Source of the DNA: Flavobacteriaceae bacterium
GTDB lineage: Bacteria; Bacteroidota; Bacteroidia; Flavobacteriales; Weeksellaceae
Direction: 5' to 3'
Length of the DNA: 7,570 nucleotides
Assembly: GCA_031273305.1 (NCBI GenBank)
Contig: JAISSC010000155.1
Location: 1 to 7,570 of the forward strand
The notes under the pieces were generated by a model. It was not told where the DNA came from. It ran no database searches and saw only the letters and a program-made list of their open reading frames with translations. The position numbers were made by a program, and so were the translations under genes. The first letter of the stretch is position 1. The number at the start of each line of letters is the position of its first letter. Shown here one piece after another: positions 1 through 6,281 of the stretch.

Positions 1-402
1 GCCGATGATTATGTGACCAAGCCTTTTTCTGTCAGGGAAGTAGTAGCCAGGATAAAAAGTATCTTAAAAAGAGCGGAGAGTAAACAAACAGCAGAAACAT
101 CTCCGGACCCTGTCATAACAATAGACGGACTTGTTTTAAACCTGGAGACAAAAAAAGTAACCATAAATGAAGAGAATGTAGAATTGACAAAGACAGAATT
201 TGAGATTTTAGTTTTTCTTTTAAAAAATGAGAATAAGATATTTTCCCGAATAGATATTTTAAATAAGATATGGCGGAACAATGAATTTGTATTAGAGAGG
301 ACAGTGGATGTCCACATTGCACGATTGAGAAAGAAAATCAAAGAATACGGCAAACGGATAATCAATAAAACCGGATATGGATATAGTTTTTCCTCCCGGT
401 AG
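1..402 (+). CDS. Response regulator, OmpR/PhoB family (5' partial)
   Basis: This is the C-terminal 133 residues of a DNA-binding response regulator. The frame is open from base 1 and begins ADDYVTKPFS, the signature at the end of a receiver domain that contains the conserved Lys and the Pro-Phe pair. The phospho-acceptor Asp lies outside the window. A linker (about residues 20-37) leads to a winged-helix Trans_reg_C domain (about 38-132), with ELTKTEFEIL in the alpha1 region, the recognition helix RTVDVHIARLRKKI and the C-terminal hairpin TGYGYSF. The stretch EFVLERTVDVHI resembles the E. coli PhoB recognition region, so a PhoB-like role is plausible. That is family resemblance, not proof of orthology. 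A GTG at base 13 falls inside the receiver motif and is not a credible start. The histidine kinase follows after 31 bp, so the two are probably co-transcribed. Confidence 0.95.
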   Translation, partial: ADDYVTKPFSVREVVARIKSILKRAESKQTAETSPDPVITIDGLVLNLETKKVTINEENVELTKTEFEILVFLLKNENKIFSRIDILNKIWRNNEFVLERTVDVHIARLRKKIKEYGKRIINKTGYGYSFSSR

Positions 403-433
403 ATGATTGATCATTCCATAAAATTTTAACCTA

Positions 434-2167
434 ATGAAGCTATCTTATAAACAACGAATATTATTATATTATTGCACTATTTTTACCATTTTCGCACTTA
501 TATTGGTCATCTTTGAACAAAAAAAAGAGAAAGAATATAAAACGGAAATTGTAGAATCTACGCTTGAGAATTATGCAGGAGTGGTTAATTCTTACATTTT
601 ACAAGAACAGTTACTGAACAAAGACAGTAATCCCGAAAAGTTAAGAAAGCTGACCCGTTTATTACCCGATCAAATAAGAATAACCATTATAGATAAGACC
701 GGAAAAGTATTGTATGATAACGACATACCCAACATACAAAATCTGGAAAACCATCTAAAAAGACCGGAAATACAAAAAGCACTCTATTGGGGAGAAGGTT
801 CCAACATAAGACGTTCAGCCTCTACCCATGAAGAATACATGTATTATGCCCGGTCATTCCGGAACTATTTTATCCGCGTAGCCTTACCCTATAACGTAAA
901 GACAGAAAAATTCTTTAAAGCAGATAATGCCTTTATATACATTAGTTTAGCGATGTTTATAATGGTGTTGGTATTATTAAACTTCGTTTCCGATCGTTTT
1001 AATGAGTCCATTATACAACTAAAGAACTTCGTGATAGATGTAAAAAACGATAAAAACCTGCCCGAAGGAGTACGCTTCCCCGATGATGATTTGGGAGAAA
1101 TAGGAAAACAGCTGGTTGCAATTCTGGAACAAAAAGAAAAAAGCAAGCAGGAGATCGAGCAGGAGCGGGAAAAACTGATCCTCCATTTTCAATACGTAGA
1201 AGAAGGCGTTTGTATCTTTGATTCCGATTTAAAAAGTATCTATTTCAATTCACAATTTATTCAATACCTAAACCTTATTACGAATGAACCAGTTTTAGAT
1301 GTCACATCCATATTTGATTATGAGTTTTTTGAACCGGTGAAAAAAAATATTTTAGATAACAATAACAAGGAGAATCATTTTTCCATACAAATAAATAAAG
1401 ACAAAAAAATATTTTCTCTTCAGGTTATAAAATTTGAAGACCTAAGTTTTGAAATAGTAATAAAAGACAGCACCAAATTAGAAAAAACCCGTCTGATTAA
1501 ACAAGAAATGTCCAACAACATTACCCACGAGCTAAGAACGCCCGTAGCCAGCATACGAGCATATCTCGAAACCTTAAACGAACAAGATTTATCGGCAGAA
1601 AAGCAGAAACAATTCATAAATCGGGCTTATTTACAATCCGTACGATTGTCACATCTCATTGATGATATTAGCATTATCAGCAAGATAGAAGAAGCAGGAA
1701 GCCAATTTAAAAAAGAATCCGTTAACCTTTCCCAACTGATTAACGAAGTACGGATTAACCTGACGGAAGGATTACTTAAAAACAAAATAAAACTCACCGT
1801 TTCAGTAGATGAAAGTCTGGTTGTAAACGGAAATTATACGTTGTTATTTTCCGTATTCCAGAATTTGATGGAAAACACCATTAATTACGGAGGAGAAAAC
1901 ATTGAAATTTCCATCAGTAACTATATGGAAGACACCAATTTTCTATACTTTTCCTATTACGACACAGGAGTAGGAGTAGAAGAAAAATACTTTGGTCGTT
2001 TATTTGAAAGATTTTACCGCGTAAATGAAGGAAGAGCAAGAAGCAGCGGAGGAACAGGATTAGGATTGGCTATTGTTAAAAATGCCATTTTATTACATAA
2101 AGGAGAAATTCATGTAAAAAAACACATCCCGACAGGATTAGAATTTTTGTTCACCCTAAAGAAATAA
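434..2167 (+). CDS. Membrane sensor histidine kinase (PhoR-like)
   Basis: This 577-residue kinase is the likely partner of the regulator just upstream. Transmembrane helix 1 is about residues 8-27 and helix 2 about 166-184. They enclose an extracytoplasmic sensor region of about 138 residues with no obvious known fold. A HAMP-like/coiled segment (about 185-245, rich in Lys and Glu) is followed by a PAS-like region (about 250-350, beginning YVEEGVCIFDSDLKSIYFN). The HisKA domain has the H-box NITHELRTPVASIRAYLE, with phospho-acceptor His365. The HATPase_c domain has an N-box (NLMENTINYG, Asn481), a G1 box DTGVGV (510-515), an F-box region FGRLFERFYRV (520-530) and a G2 box GGTGLGL (539-545). 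All catalytic boxes are intact. The ATG at 434 puts helix 1 near the N terminus as expected. The architecture fits PhoR-type kinases of Bacteroidota, but the actual stimulus cannot be read from sequence. Confidence 0.96.
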   Translation: MKLSYKQRILLYYCTIFTIFALILVIFEQKKEKEYKTEIVESTLENYAGVVNSYILQEQLLNKDSNPEKLRKLTRLLPDQIRITIIDKTGKVLYDNDIPNIQNLENHLKRPEIQKALYWGEGSNIRRSASTHEEYMYYARSFRNYFIRVALPYNVKTEKFFKADNAFIYISLAMFIMVLVLLNFVSDRFNESIIQLKNFVIDVKNDKNLPEGVRFPDDDLGEIGKQLVAILEQKEKSKQEIEQEREKLILHFQYVEEGVCIFDSDLKSIYFNSQFIQYLNLITNEPVLDVTSIFDYEFFEPVKKNILDNNNKENHFSIQINKDKKIFSLQVIKFEDLSFEIVIKDSTKLEKTRLIKQEMSNNITHELRTPVASIRAYLETLNEQDLSAEKQKQFINRAYLQSVRLSHLIDDISIISKIEEAGSQFKKESVNLSQLINEVRINLTEGLLKNKIKLTVSVDESLVVNGNYTLLFSVFQNLMENTINYGGENIEISISNYMEDTNFLYFSYYDTGVGVEEKYFGRLFERFYRVNEGRARSSGGTGLGLAIVKNAILLHKGEIHVKKHIPTGLEFLFTLKK

Positions 2168-2171
2168 AATC

Positions 2172-2280
2172 ACCTGACTTAAGATTTGGGCGTGCCCCTG
2201 TCGGGTCGGGCTATCCGTGTAGGGACATCCCTACGTGGCATCTCTGTGGGCTTTCCACTACTATCCCTCACGCAGGTCAG
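2172..2280. repeat. Structured intergenic palindromic element (REP/MITE-like)
   Basis: This GC-richer block lies between the convergent kinase and KilA-N genes. Outer arms pair as GCGTG (2190-2194) with CACGC (2269-2273). They may extend outward by ACCTG (2172-2176) with CAGGT (2273-2277), or alternatively CTGAC (2174-2178) with GTCAG (2276-2280). A central hairpin pairs GTAGGGA (2219-2225) with TCCCTAC (2228-2234), flanked by CC (2215-2216) and GG (2237-2238). A third small hairpin is GTGG (2246-2249) with CCAC (2255-2258). CTATCC occurs twice (2211-2216 and 2261-2266). From memory, blocks beginning GGGCGTG, containing GGTCGGGCTATCCG and ending CTATCCCTCACGC, with a variable central hairpin, recur between genes in many Bacteroidota genomes. 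That recollection could not be tested here. The position between gene ends is typical of REP-type elements, and it may also help stop transcription from both sides, although no T-tract is present. Confidence 0.6.
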
Positions 2281-2375
2281 TTCCATATTCATTCATTGTT
2301 CAACATTCCAATCACGTTAAATTAGTTTATCTATATGAACTGTTGTTTTATGAGATTAACTTTTTCCGATACTGT

Positions 2376-3176
2376 TTACCTCAGTAATTTTCTGTTTTCT
2401 ACTTCCTGCAAAACGGTCATTTGCTGAATAGCTATTTGATTCAATTTTATCAAACGTTCTCTTTGCGGCATGTTTTCGTTGATAAACACGGCATTCAGGT
2501 TTTCCATGTTGGAAAGACAAATTAGTTCATTGATGGTGGCGTAATCGCGGATGTTGCCTTTCAGTGTCGGATTTGCTTCACGCCACTGCTTGGCTGTAAC
2601 GCCGAACAGGGCAATGTTTAGCACATCTGCTTCGGTGGCATAAATGACGGATGTTTGTTTGGTGGTCAATTTAGCAGGAATCAGATTTTGTTTAATAGCA
2701 TCGGTGTGAATGTGATAATTGATTTTTGAAAGTTCCCGCTTTGCCGACCAGCCCAGTTGTTTTTGTTCCTCCTCCTTGAGCCGTTGAAATTCCTTGACTA
2801 AAAGTAATTGAAATCGAGGACTTATCCACATGCCAAAGTGAAATGCGATGTCTTTGTGTGCATACGTTCCGCCATATCGACCAGTTTTTGCGAAGATTCC
2901 AATAGCGTTTGTTTTTTCAATCCAGTGTTTTACCGATAATACAAAATTATTACTCCCTGCCGCATTTTTAATTGTACCGAATTCGGTATAATTAAAATCA
3001 GGATTGAATAGGACTTCCCACTCGCCAATATATTCTATCGTGCTTTTCAGACTCATCCACTTGAAAATAATATGTTCTTCCATCTGACTGTGAGCCATAT
3101 CTGTAAGTGAAATATAGTCGGCATCGTTTATATGCATAATGGTTATATCTGTACCTGTTACATTTATCTTTGCCAT
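2376..3176 (-). CDS. KilA-N domain protein
   Basis: This 266-residue soluble protein has an N-terminal KilA-N domain (about residues 10-135). Family-typical landmarks are DYISLTDMA (20-28), FNPDFNYTEFGTIKN (57-71), VLSVKHWIEKTNAIGI (79-94), GRYGGTYAHKDIAF (99-112), WISPRFQLLLVKEFQRLK (117-134). KilA-N is a predicted DNA-binding domain known from phages, large DNA viruses and many bacterial accessory loci, and the biochemical role of the bacterial chromosomal forms is not settled. The C-terminal half (about 140-266) looks helical and resembles the conserved tail of Bacteroidota KilA-N proteins (AKLTTKQTSVIYATEADVLNIALFG, shown here only in part of its length). The gene looks intact and of usual size. 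It is convergent with the kinase and divergent from the receptor gene, so it is probably its own transcription unit. The ATG at 3174-3176 is preceded by an AT-rich leader. It is the source or sibling of the degenerate copies at 3241-3414. Confidence 0.9.
   Translation of the reverse strand: MAKINVTGTDITIMHINDADYISLTDMAHSQMEEHIIFKWMSLKSTIEYIGEWEVLFNPDFNYTEFGTIKNAAGSNNFVLSVKHWIEKTNAIGIFAKTGRYGGTYAHKDIAFHFGMWISPRFQLLLVKEFQRLKEEEQKQLGWSAKRELSKINYHIHTDAIKQNLIPAKLTTKQTSVIYATEADVLNIALFGVTAKQWREANPTLKGNIRDYATINELICLSNMENLNAVFINENMPQRERLIKLNQIAIQQMTVLQEVENRKLLR
2966..2997. repeat. 32-bp palindrome inside the KilA-N coding sequence
   Basis: This inverted repeat is centred at 2981.5 on GAATTC. Fifteen of 16 base pairs match; the only exception is G2974/T2989, which would be a G-U pair in plus-strand RNA. 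It covers codons for D60 to N71 of the KilA-N protein, and the centre falls exactly between the Glu65 and Phe66 codons. The two degenerate copies upstream have equivalent palindromes. Confidence 0.85.
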
Positions 3177-3199
3177 AGAACTTTTTCTGAATTAATATA

Positions 3200-3227
3200 C
3201 AAATATAGCACTTTTTGTGATTTCAAA
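3200..3227 (-). promoter_or_regulatory. Probable promoter of the KilA-N gene
   Basis: Reading the minus strand, TATATTTG (3200-3207) matches the Bacteroidota -7 consensus TAnnTTTG. A TTTG (3224-3227) lies 16 bp upstream as a candidate -33 element, slightly closer than the usual spacing of about 19 bp. The -7 box ends 23 bp before the ATG, giving a short leader. The promoter begins immediately after the stop codon of the degenerate KilA-N frame. Confidence 0.5.
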
Positions 3228-3281
3228 TCTGCTGTGGTTGTTATACGGAAAGAATAAATCGGTTTAGTTCCGCTTCCTTTC

Positions 3282-3307
3282 TAAACCCGTCGAATTCGAC
3301 GGGTTTA
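3282..3307. repeat. 26-bp perfect palindrome in degenerate KilA-N copy B
   Basis: The left half TAAACCCGTCGAA (3282-3294) is the exact reverse complement of the right half TTCGACGGGTTTA (3295-3307), with no spacer. On the minus strand it encodes KPVEFDGF, and the centre is at the Glu|Phe codon junction, as in the other two copies. Its arms are GC-richer and unrelated to theirs outside the CGAATTCG core. Confidence 0.95.
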
Positions 3308-3343
3308 AAATTCGGGTTGTGCAAAGATTCCCAAATCCCCAAA

Positions 3344-3377
3344 ATTTTAATTATGTCGAATTCGGCATAATTAAAAT
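3344..3377. repeat. 34-bp palindrome in degenerate KilA-N copy A
   Basis: The arms ATTTTAATTATG (3344-3355) and CATAATTAAAAT (3366-3377) are exact reverse complements around a CGAATTCG core (3357-3364). Sixteen of 17 pairs match; the exception is T3356/G3365, a U-G pair in plus-strand RNA. On the minus strand it encodes FNYAEFDIIK, with the centre at the Glu|Phe codon junction. Confidence 0.92.
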
Positions 3378-3439
3378 ATGGGTTATACATTTCTTCTCTA
3401 ATCCCAAATTCAAATTAGTTGGCTTGTTTCTCAGGAACC

Positions 3440-3483
3440 TTTAACCAAATCTTCATTTTTTTGTAACTATTAATTAATCGTTC
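3440..3483 (+). promoter_or_regulatory. Candidate PhoB-type direct-repeat array upstream of the TonB receptor
   Basis: Four consecutive 11-bp units can be laid out: TTTAACCAAAT (3440-3450), CTTCATTTTTT (3451-3461), TGTAACTATTA (3462-3472), ATTAATCGTTC (3473-3483). Columns 2-6 give a shared T-T-A-A-C/T pattern. Eleven-bp-spaced direct repeats are how PhoB/OmpR-type dimers bind; the E. coli pho box and the cyanobacterial CTTAACCT repeats are examples. The array ends a few bases before the candidate -7 box, where PhoB normally substitutes for the upstream promoter element. In DNA this AT-rich the match could be chance. Confidence 0.35.
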
Positions 3484-3488
3484 AACTC

Positions 3489-3496
3489 TTTCTTTG
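3489..3496 (+). promoter_or_regulatory. Degenerate -7 box of the receptor-lipoprotein operon
   Basis: TTTCTTTG matches the Bacteroidota -7 consensus TAnnTTTG except at its second base. It ends 14 bp before the ATG of the receptor. There is no TTTG at the usual distance upstream (the nearest ends 25 bp away), which suits an activator-dependent promoter. Confidence 0.35.
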
Positions 3497-3510
3497 CATA
3501 AAAATTTAAG

Positions 3511-6243
3511 ATGCATAAAAAAGAACTACTTACCCTTTTATTATCCGGTTATTCACTTTTCGTTTTTGCTCAACAGGGAATTAAAGGAAAGGTTACTGAC
3601 GATACCCGTCAGGCTTTTCCCGATTGCGGTGTGTATGTAGAAAGCACAAATTTTTTTACCCGAACTGATTCGTTGGGGAATTTTACTTTGGTAATTCCTC
3701 CGGGAGAGCATACAATAAAATATATAGCACCCGATTTCCTGCATTTAGCTGAAAAAGTAACAGTTACCAAAGATTATTTTAATGATGAGGTGATTATACT
3801 TGAAAAAGAAGAAAGAGAGGAGAAGATGATAGAGGGCATTACGGTAGTAGGGCAGGCGTCGAATAAAAATGAAGCAAATATGGTCTCTATTCAGAAAAAA
3901 TCCGTAGAGATGGTTGAAAATGTTTCTGCCGTTCAATTGCAAAAACAAGGAGTGGGAAATGTAGCTTCTGCCGTTGCCAAAGCAACGGGAACCCTGCGAC
4001 AGGCAGGAACCGGAACCATTTTTATCAGAGGATTGGGAGAGCGGTATAATTCAACTACTTTAAACGGATTGTCCATTCCCTCCAACGACCCGGAATATAA
4101 AAATATAGACCTGTCTCTGTTTAAGACCGATATTGTTGAATACATCGGGTTAGAAAAAGTTTTTTCTTCCCGAATATCCGGAGATGTTGCGGGGGCTAAC
4201 ATTAATATCACATCCAAAGAGCATCGGGGAAAAGCCTATGTGAAAGTAGGGCTTGGTAGCAGTATCAATACTCTGGCGATTTCACAAGGAAGTTTTTGGC
4301 AGAAAGACGGAACTGATTTTTTCGGGTTTCGGGATAATAAAATGCCCGCCAATCCCTTAACAGGATATAACTTTACCACTTCGTGGAATTGGAGGAAAGT
4401 AAATAATCCGTTCAGTTCTGGGCTTGCTCTGGAGGCAGGAAAAAGTTTTAACATAGGGCAGGATGGAAAAATATCTTTGTTCGGAACTCTTTCTTTCGAT
4501 AATGAATATGTTTATAGTAAAGGGTTTGAGAAAAATATCAATGCTCAGGGGTTTGCTACCAAAAACCTGTCTTCACAAAAATATGACTATTCAACCAATA
4601 CCACAGGATTAACTAACGTAGCTTATAAAATAAATGCCAAAAACAAGATCAGTTATAATCTTTTATTTATTCACACTTCCGACCAAACCAACCGGTTAAT
4701 GCAGGGATACATTAAAGATATAGCCGAAGACCATACCGGGCAGATTAAAAGAGCAGAATACAAATTATCTACCCTTTGGATTAATCAGCTGTTGGGAGAA
4801 CATAACCTAAGCGACCGATGGATTTTCCGATGGAGTGCTGCCTACAATGATTTGGAGAGCAAGACTCCGGACAGACAACAGACCACTGTTAAAAATTCCG
4901 AATTGGGCACGGGATTTATTTTTATAAGCAATTCGGATTCCGACCAGAACCGATATTTTGACGAACTGCAAGAAAAAGAATATACAGGAGGAATATCTTT
5001 GGATTATCTGTTTGGAAAAGACAAAGAAAGTAAAATTACTTTAGGCTATCAGGGGAGGGATAAAAGAAGAGATTTTGAAGCAACCCAGATAAATTTTAAA
5101 GTACAGGGGAACGAAGTAAAAGCCGATATTAACGATTTCGACAGCTTTTTCAATCAGGATAACTTTAATTCCAAGTTATATTGGATAAGAACGTTCAGAG
5201 GGAATAGCGGAGTTCCCAATGCTTTGTTGCCAAGTCAGTTTAAAGGAACCCAGACGATTCATGCCGGGTTTGCCAATATAGAATATAAACTTTCAGATAA
5301 ATGGATTGCACAGATAGGAGCAAGAATAGAAACCGTAACTCAAAAAATAAATTGGGATACAAACCTGAGTGCCAGTACGGAAGATAAAAAACTGGATAAA
5401 ACTAAGTTTCTTCCGTCCCTAAATTTAAAATACGCCGTAAACGATAGAAATAATTTACGGTTTGCTTCTTCCAAAACCTATACCATGCCACAATTCAAAG
5501 AGATAGCACCTTTTTACTATGAAGATGTTACAGAGATCAGCTTTGGAAATCCATACCTATATCCTTCCGATAATTACAATGCAGATTTGAAATGGGAGTT
5601 TTTCCCCAAGTCAGGAGAGGTATTTTCCATAGCGGCTTTCGGGAAGTATATCAAAAACCCGATTGCAAAACTGACGATAGCCTCTTCAGCCAATGAATCT
5701 TCATATGCCAATGTAGGAGATTGGGCTTATGTCTATGGAGCAGAAATTGAGTTTAGGAAGGATATATTTAAGTTCGAGAGAGGAAAACTTTATACCTTCT
5801 TAAATACAACCCTGATGAATACCAAATCCGAGTTAAATGAAGACAAAGTTAAAAAAGAAACCAGGAATTTTATTAATCCGTCTTTTGATACGGATGAAGA
5901 CGAATTACAGGGAGCTTCCCGGTTGTTGGCAAATGCCAATTTGGGGTATAATCAAAAGATAGGCGATATATCTCTGGATGCAGTATTATCCTATTCCTAT
6001 ATAGGGCAGAATATATATTCATTGAGTTACGGTAAGACCGGAAATCTGGTAGATCAGGACTTACACCTCTTAGATTTCAATCTTAAACTGAATTTATCCA
6101 AAAATACAGCCATAAAAATTTCTATGAAAAATCTGCTAAATCCGAAATATGAAAGAATGCAAAAAACACCGGTCGGAGACCTGACTCAGGAATATTACAA
6201 TAGAGGAAGATTTTTCGGTTTTGAGATTTCTCAACAACTTTAA
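3511..6243 (+). CDS. TonB-dependent outer-membrane receptor
   Basis: This 910-residue receptor imports a substrate across the outer membrane using TonB/ExbBD energy. A signal peptide (about 1-20, cut near FA|QQ) is followed by a carboxypeptidase-regulatory-like beta-sandwich (about 22-98, beginning GIKGKVTDDTRQAFPDCGV). A TonB-box-like IEGITVVG (107-114) precedes a plug domain (about 120-237) with QAGTGTIFIRGLGERYNSTT and a GDVAGANINITSKE end. The rest is a 22-strand-type beta-barrel, with the typical late-barrel segment FLPSLNLKYAVNDRNNLRFA near 633-652. The C-terminal strand ends GFEISQQL, not in the commoner terminal Phe. The gene is intact and of usual length. The lipoprotein gene starts 38 bp downstream with no terminator between, so the two probably form an operon. 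No SusD-like partner is visible, so this is not a standard glycan SusCD pair. The substrate is unknown; phosphate compounds are one guess from the PhoB/PhoR-like neighbours. Confidence 0.96.
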   Translation: MHKKELLTLLLSGYSLFVFAQQGIKGKVTDDTRQAFPDCGVYVESTNFFTRTDSLGNFTLVIPPGEHTIKYIAPDFLHLAEKVTVTKDYFNDEVIILEKEEREEKMIEGITVVGQASNKNEANMVSIQKKSVEMVENVSAVQLQKQGVGNVASAVAKATGTLRQAGTGTIFIRGLGERYNSTTLNGLSIPSNDPEYKNIDLSLFKTDIVEYIGLEKVFSSRISGDVAGANINITSKEHRGKAYVKVGLGSSINTLAISQGSFWQKDGTDFFGFRDNKMPANPLTGYNFTTSWNWRKVNNPFSSGLALEAGKSFNIGQDGKISLFGTLSFDNEYVYSKGFEKNINAQGFATKNLSSQKYDYSTNTTGLTNVAYKINAKNKISYNLLFIHTSDQTNRLMQGYIKDIAEDHTGQIKRAEYKLSTLWINQLLGEHNLSDRWIFRWSAAYNDLESKTPDRQQTTVKNSELGTGFIFISNSDSDQNRYFDELQEKEYTGGISLDYLFGKDKESKITLGYQGRDKRRDFEATQINFKVQGNEVKADINDFDSFFNQDNFNSKLYWIRTFRGNSGVPNALLPSQFKGTQTIHAGFANIEYKLSDKWIAQIGARIETVTQKINWDTNLSASTEDKKLDKTKFLPSLNLKYAVNDRNNLRFASSKTYTMPQFKEIAPFYYEDVTEISFGNPYLYPSDNYNADLKWEFFPKSGEVFSIAAFGKYIKNPIAKLTIASSANESSYANVGDWAYVYGAEIEFRKDIFKFERGKLYTFLNTTLMNTKSELNEDKVKKETRNFINPSFDTDEDELQGASRLLANANLGYNQKIGDISLDAVLSYSYIGQNIYSLSYGKTGNLVDQDLHLLDFNLKLNLSKNTAIKISMKNLLNPKYERMQKTPVGDLTQEYYNRGRFFGFEISQQL

Positions 6244-6281
6244 TATAAACAGAACCTATAAATAAGCAAATTACAATTATC

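Larger units (their letters stand above)
3241..3414 (-). pseudogene. Degenerate tandem KilA-N fragment (two copies of the N-terminal segment)
   Basis: The minus strand is open from just after a TAA (3415-3417) to a TAA (3241-3243). Copy A (3346-3405) reads GIREEMYNPYFNYAEFDIIK and aligns without gaps to residues 51-70 of the neighbouring KilA-N protein (11 of 20 identical by my count). After two codons (Ile-Leu), copy B (3244-3339) starts with GIWESLHNPNFKPVEFDGF and ends NRFILSV. It aligns without gaps to residues 51-82 (15 of 32 identical) and then stops. The two copies are in the same frame, 66 bp apart. An ATG at 3388-3390 could start a 49-residue peptide. A functional small protein therefore cannot be excluded, but the missing start of copy A, the truncation of copy B and the lack of the rest of the domain favour a remnant. 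It lies just upstream of the intact gene, on the same strand. Confidence 0.75.

Noticed and set aside
13..402. GTG at 13 as the start of a complete 129-residue regulator
   Set aside because: The frame is open from base 1 and the GTG lies within the ADDYVTKPF receiver motif, so the gene is truncated by the window edge.
403..429. Eight-codon ATG frame between the regulator and kinase genes
   Set aside because: It is too short to support and has no ribosome-binding signal or recognisable leader-peptide features.
3241..3414. Inverted repeats read as insertion-sequence ends or a CRISPR array
   Set aside because: The palindromes are not paired termini around a transposase and are not regularly spaced identical repeats; they are explained by aligned KilA-N coding segments.
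3933..4217. 94-codon open frame antisense to the receptor plug domain
   Set aside because: It lies wholly opposite a well-supported gene and has no recognisable domain or sensible start context.
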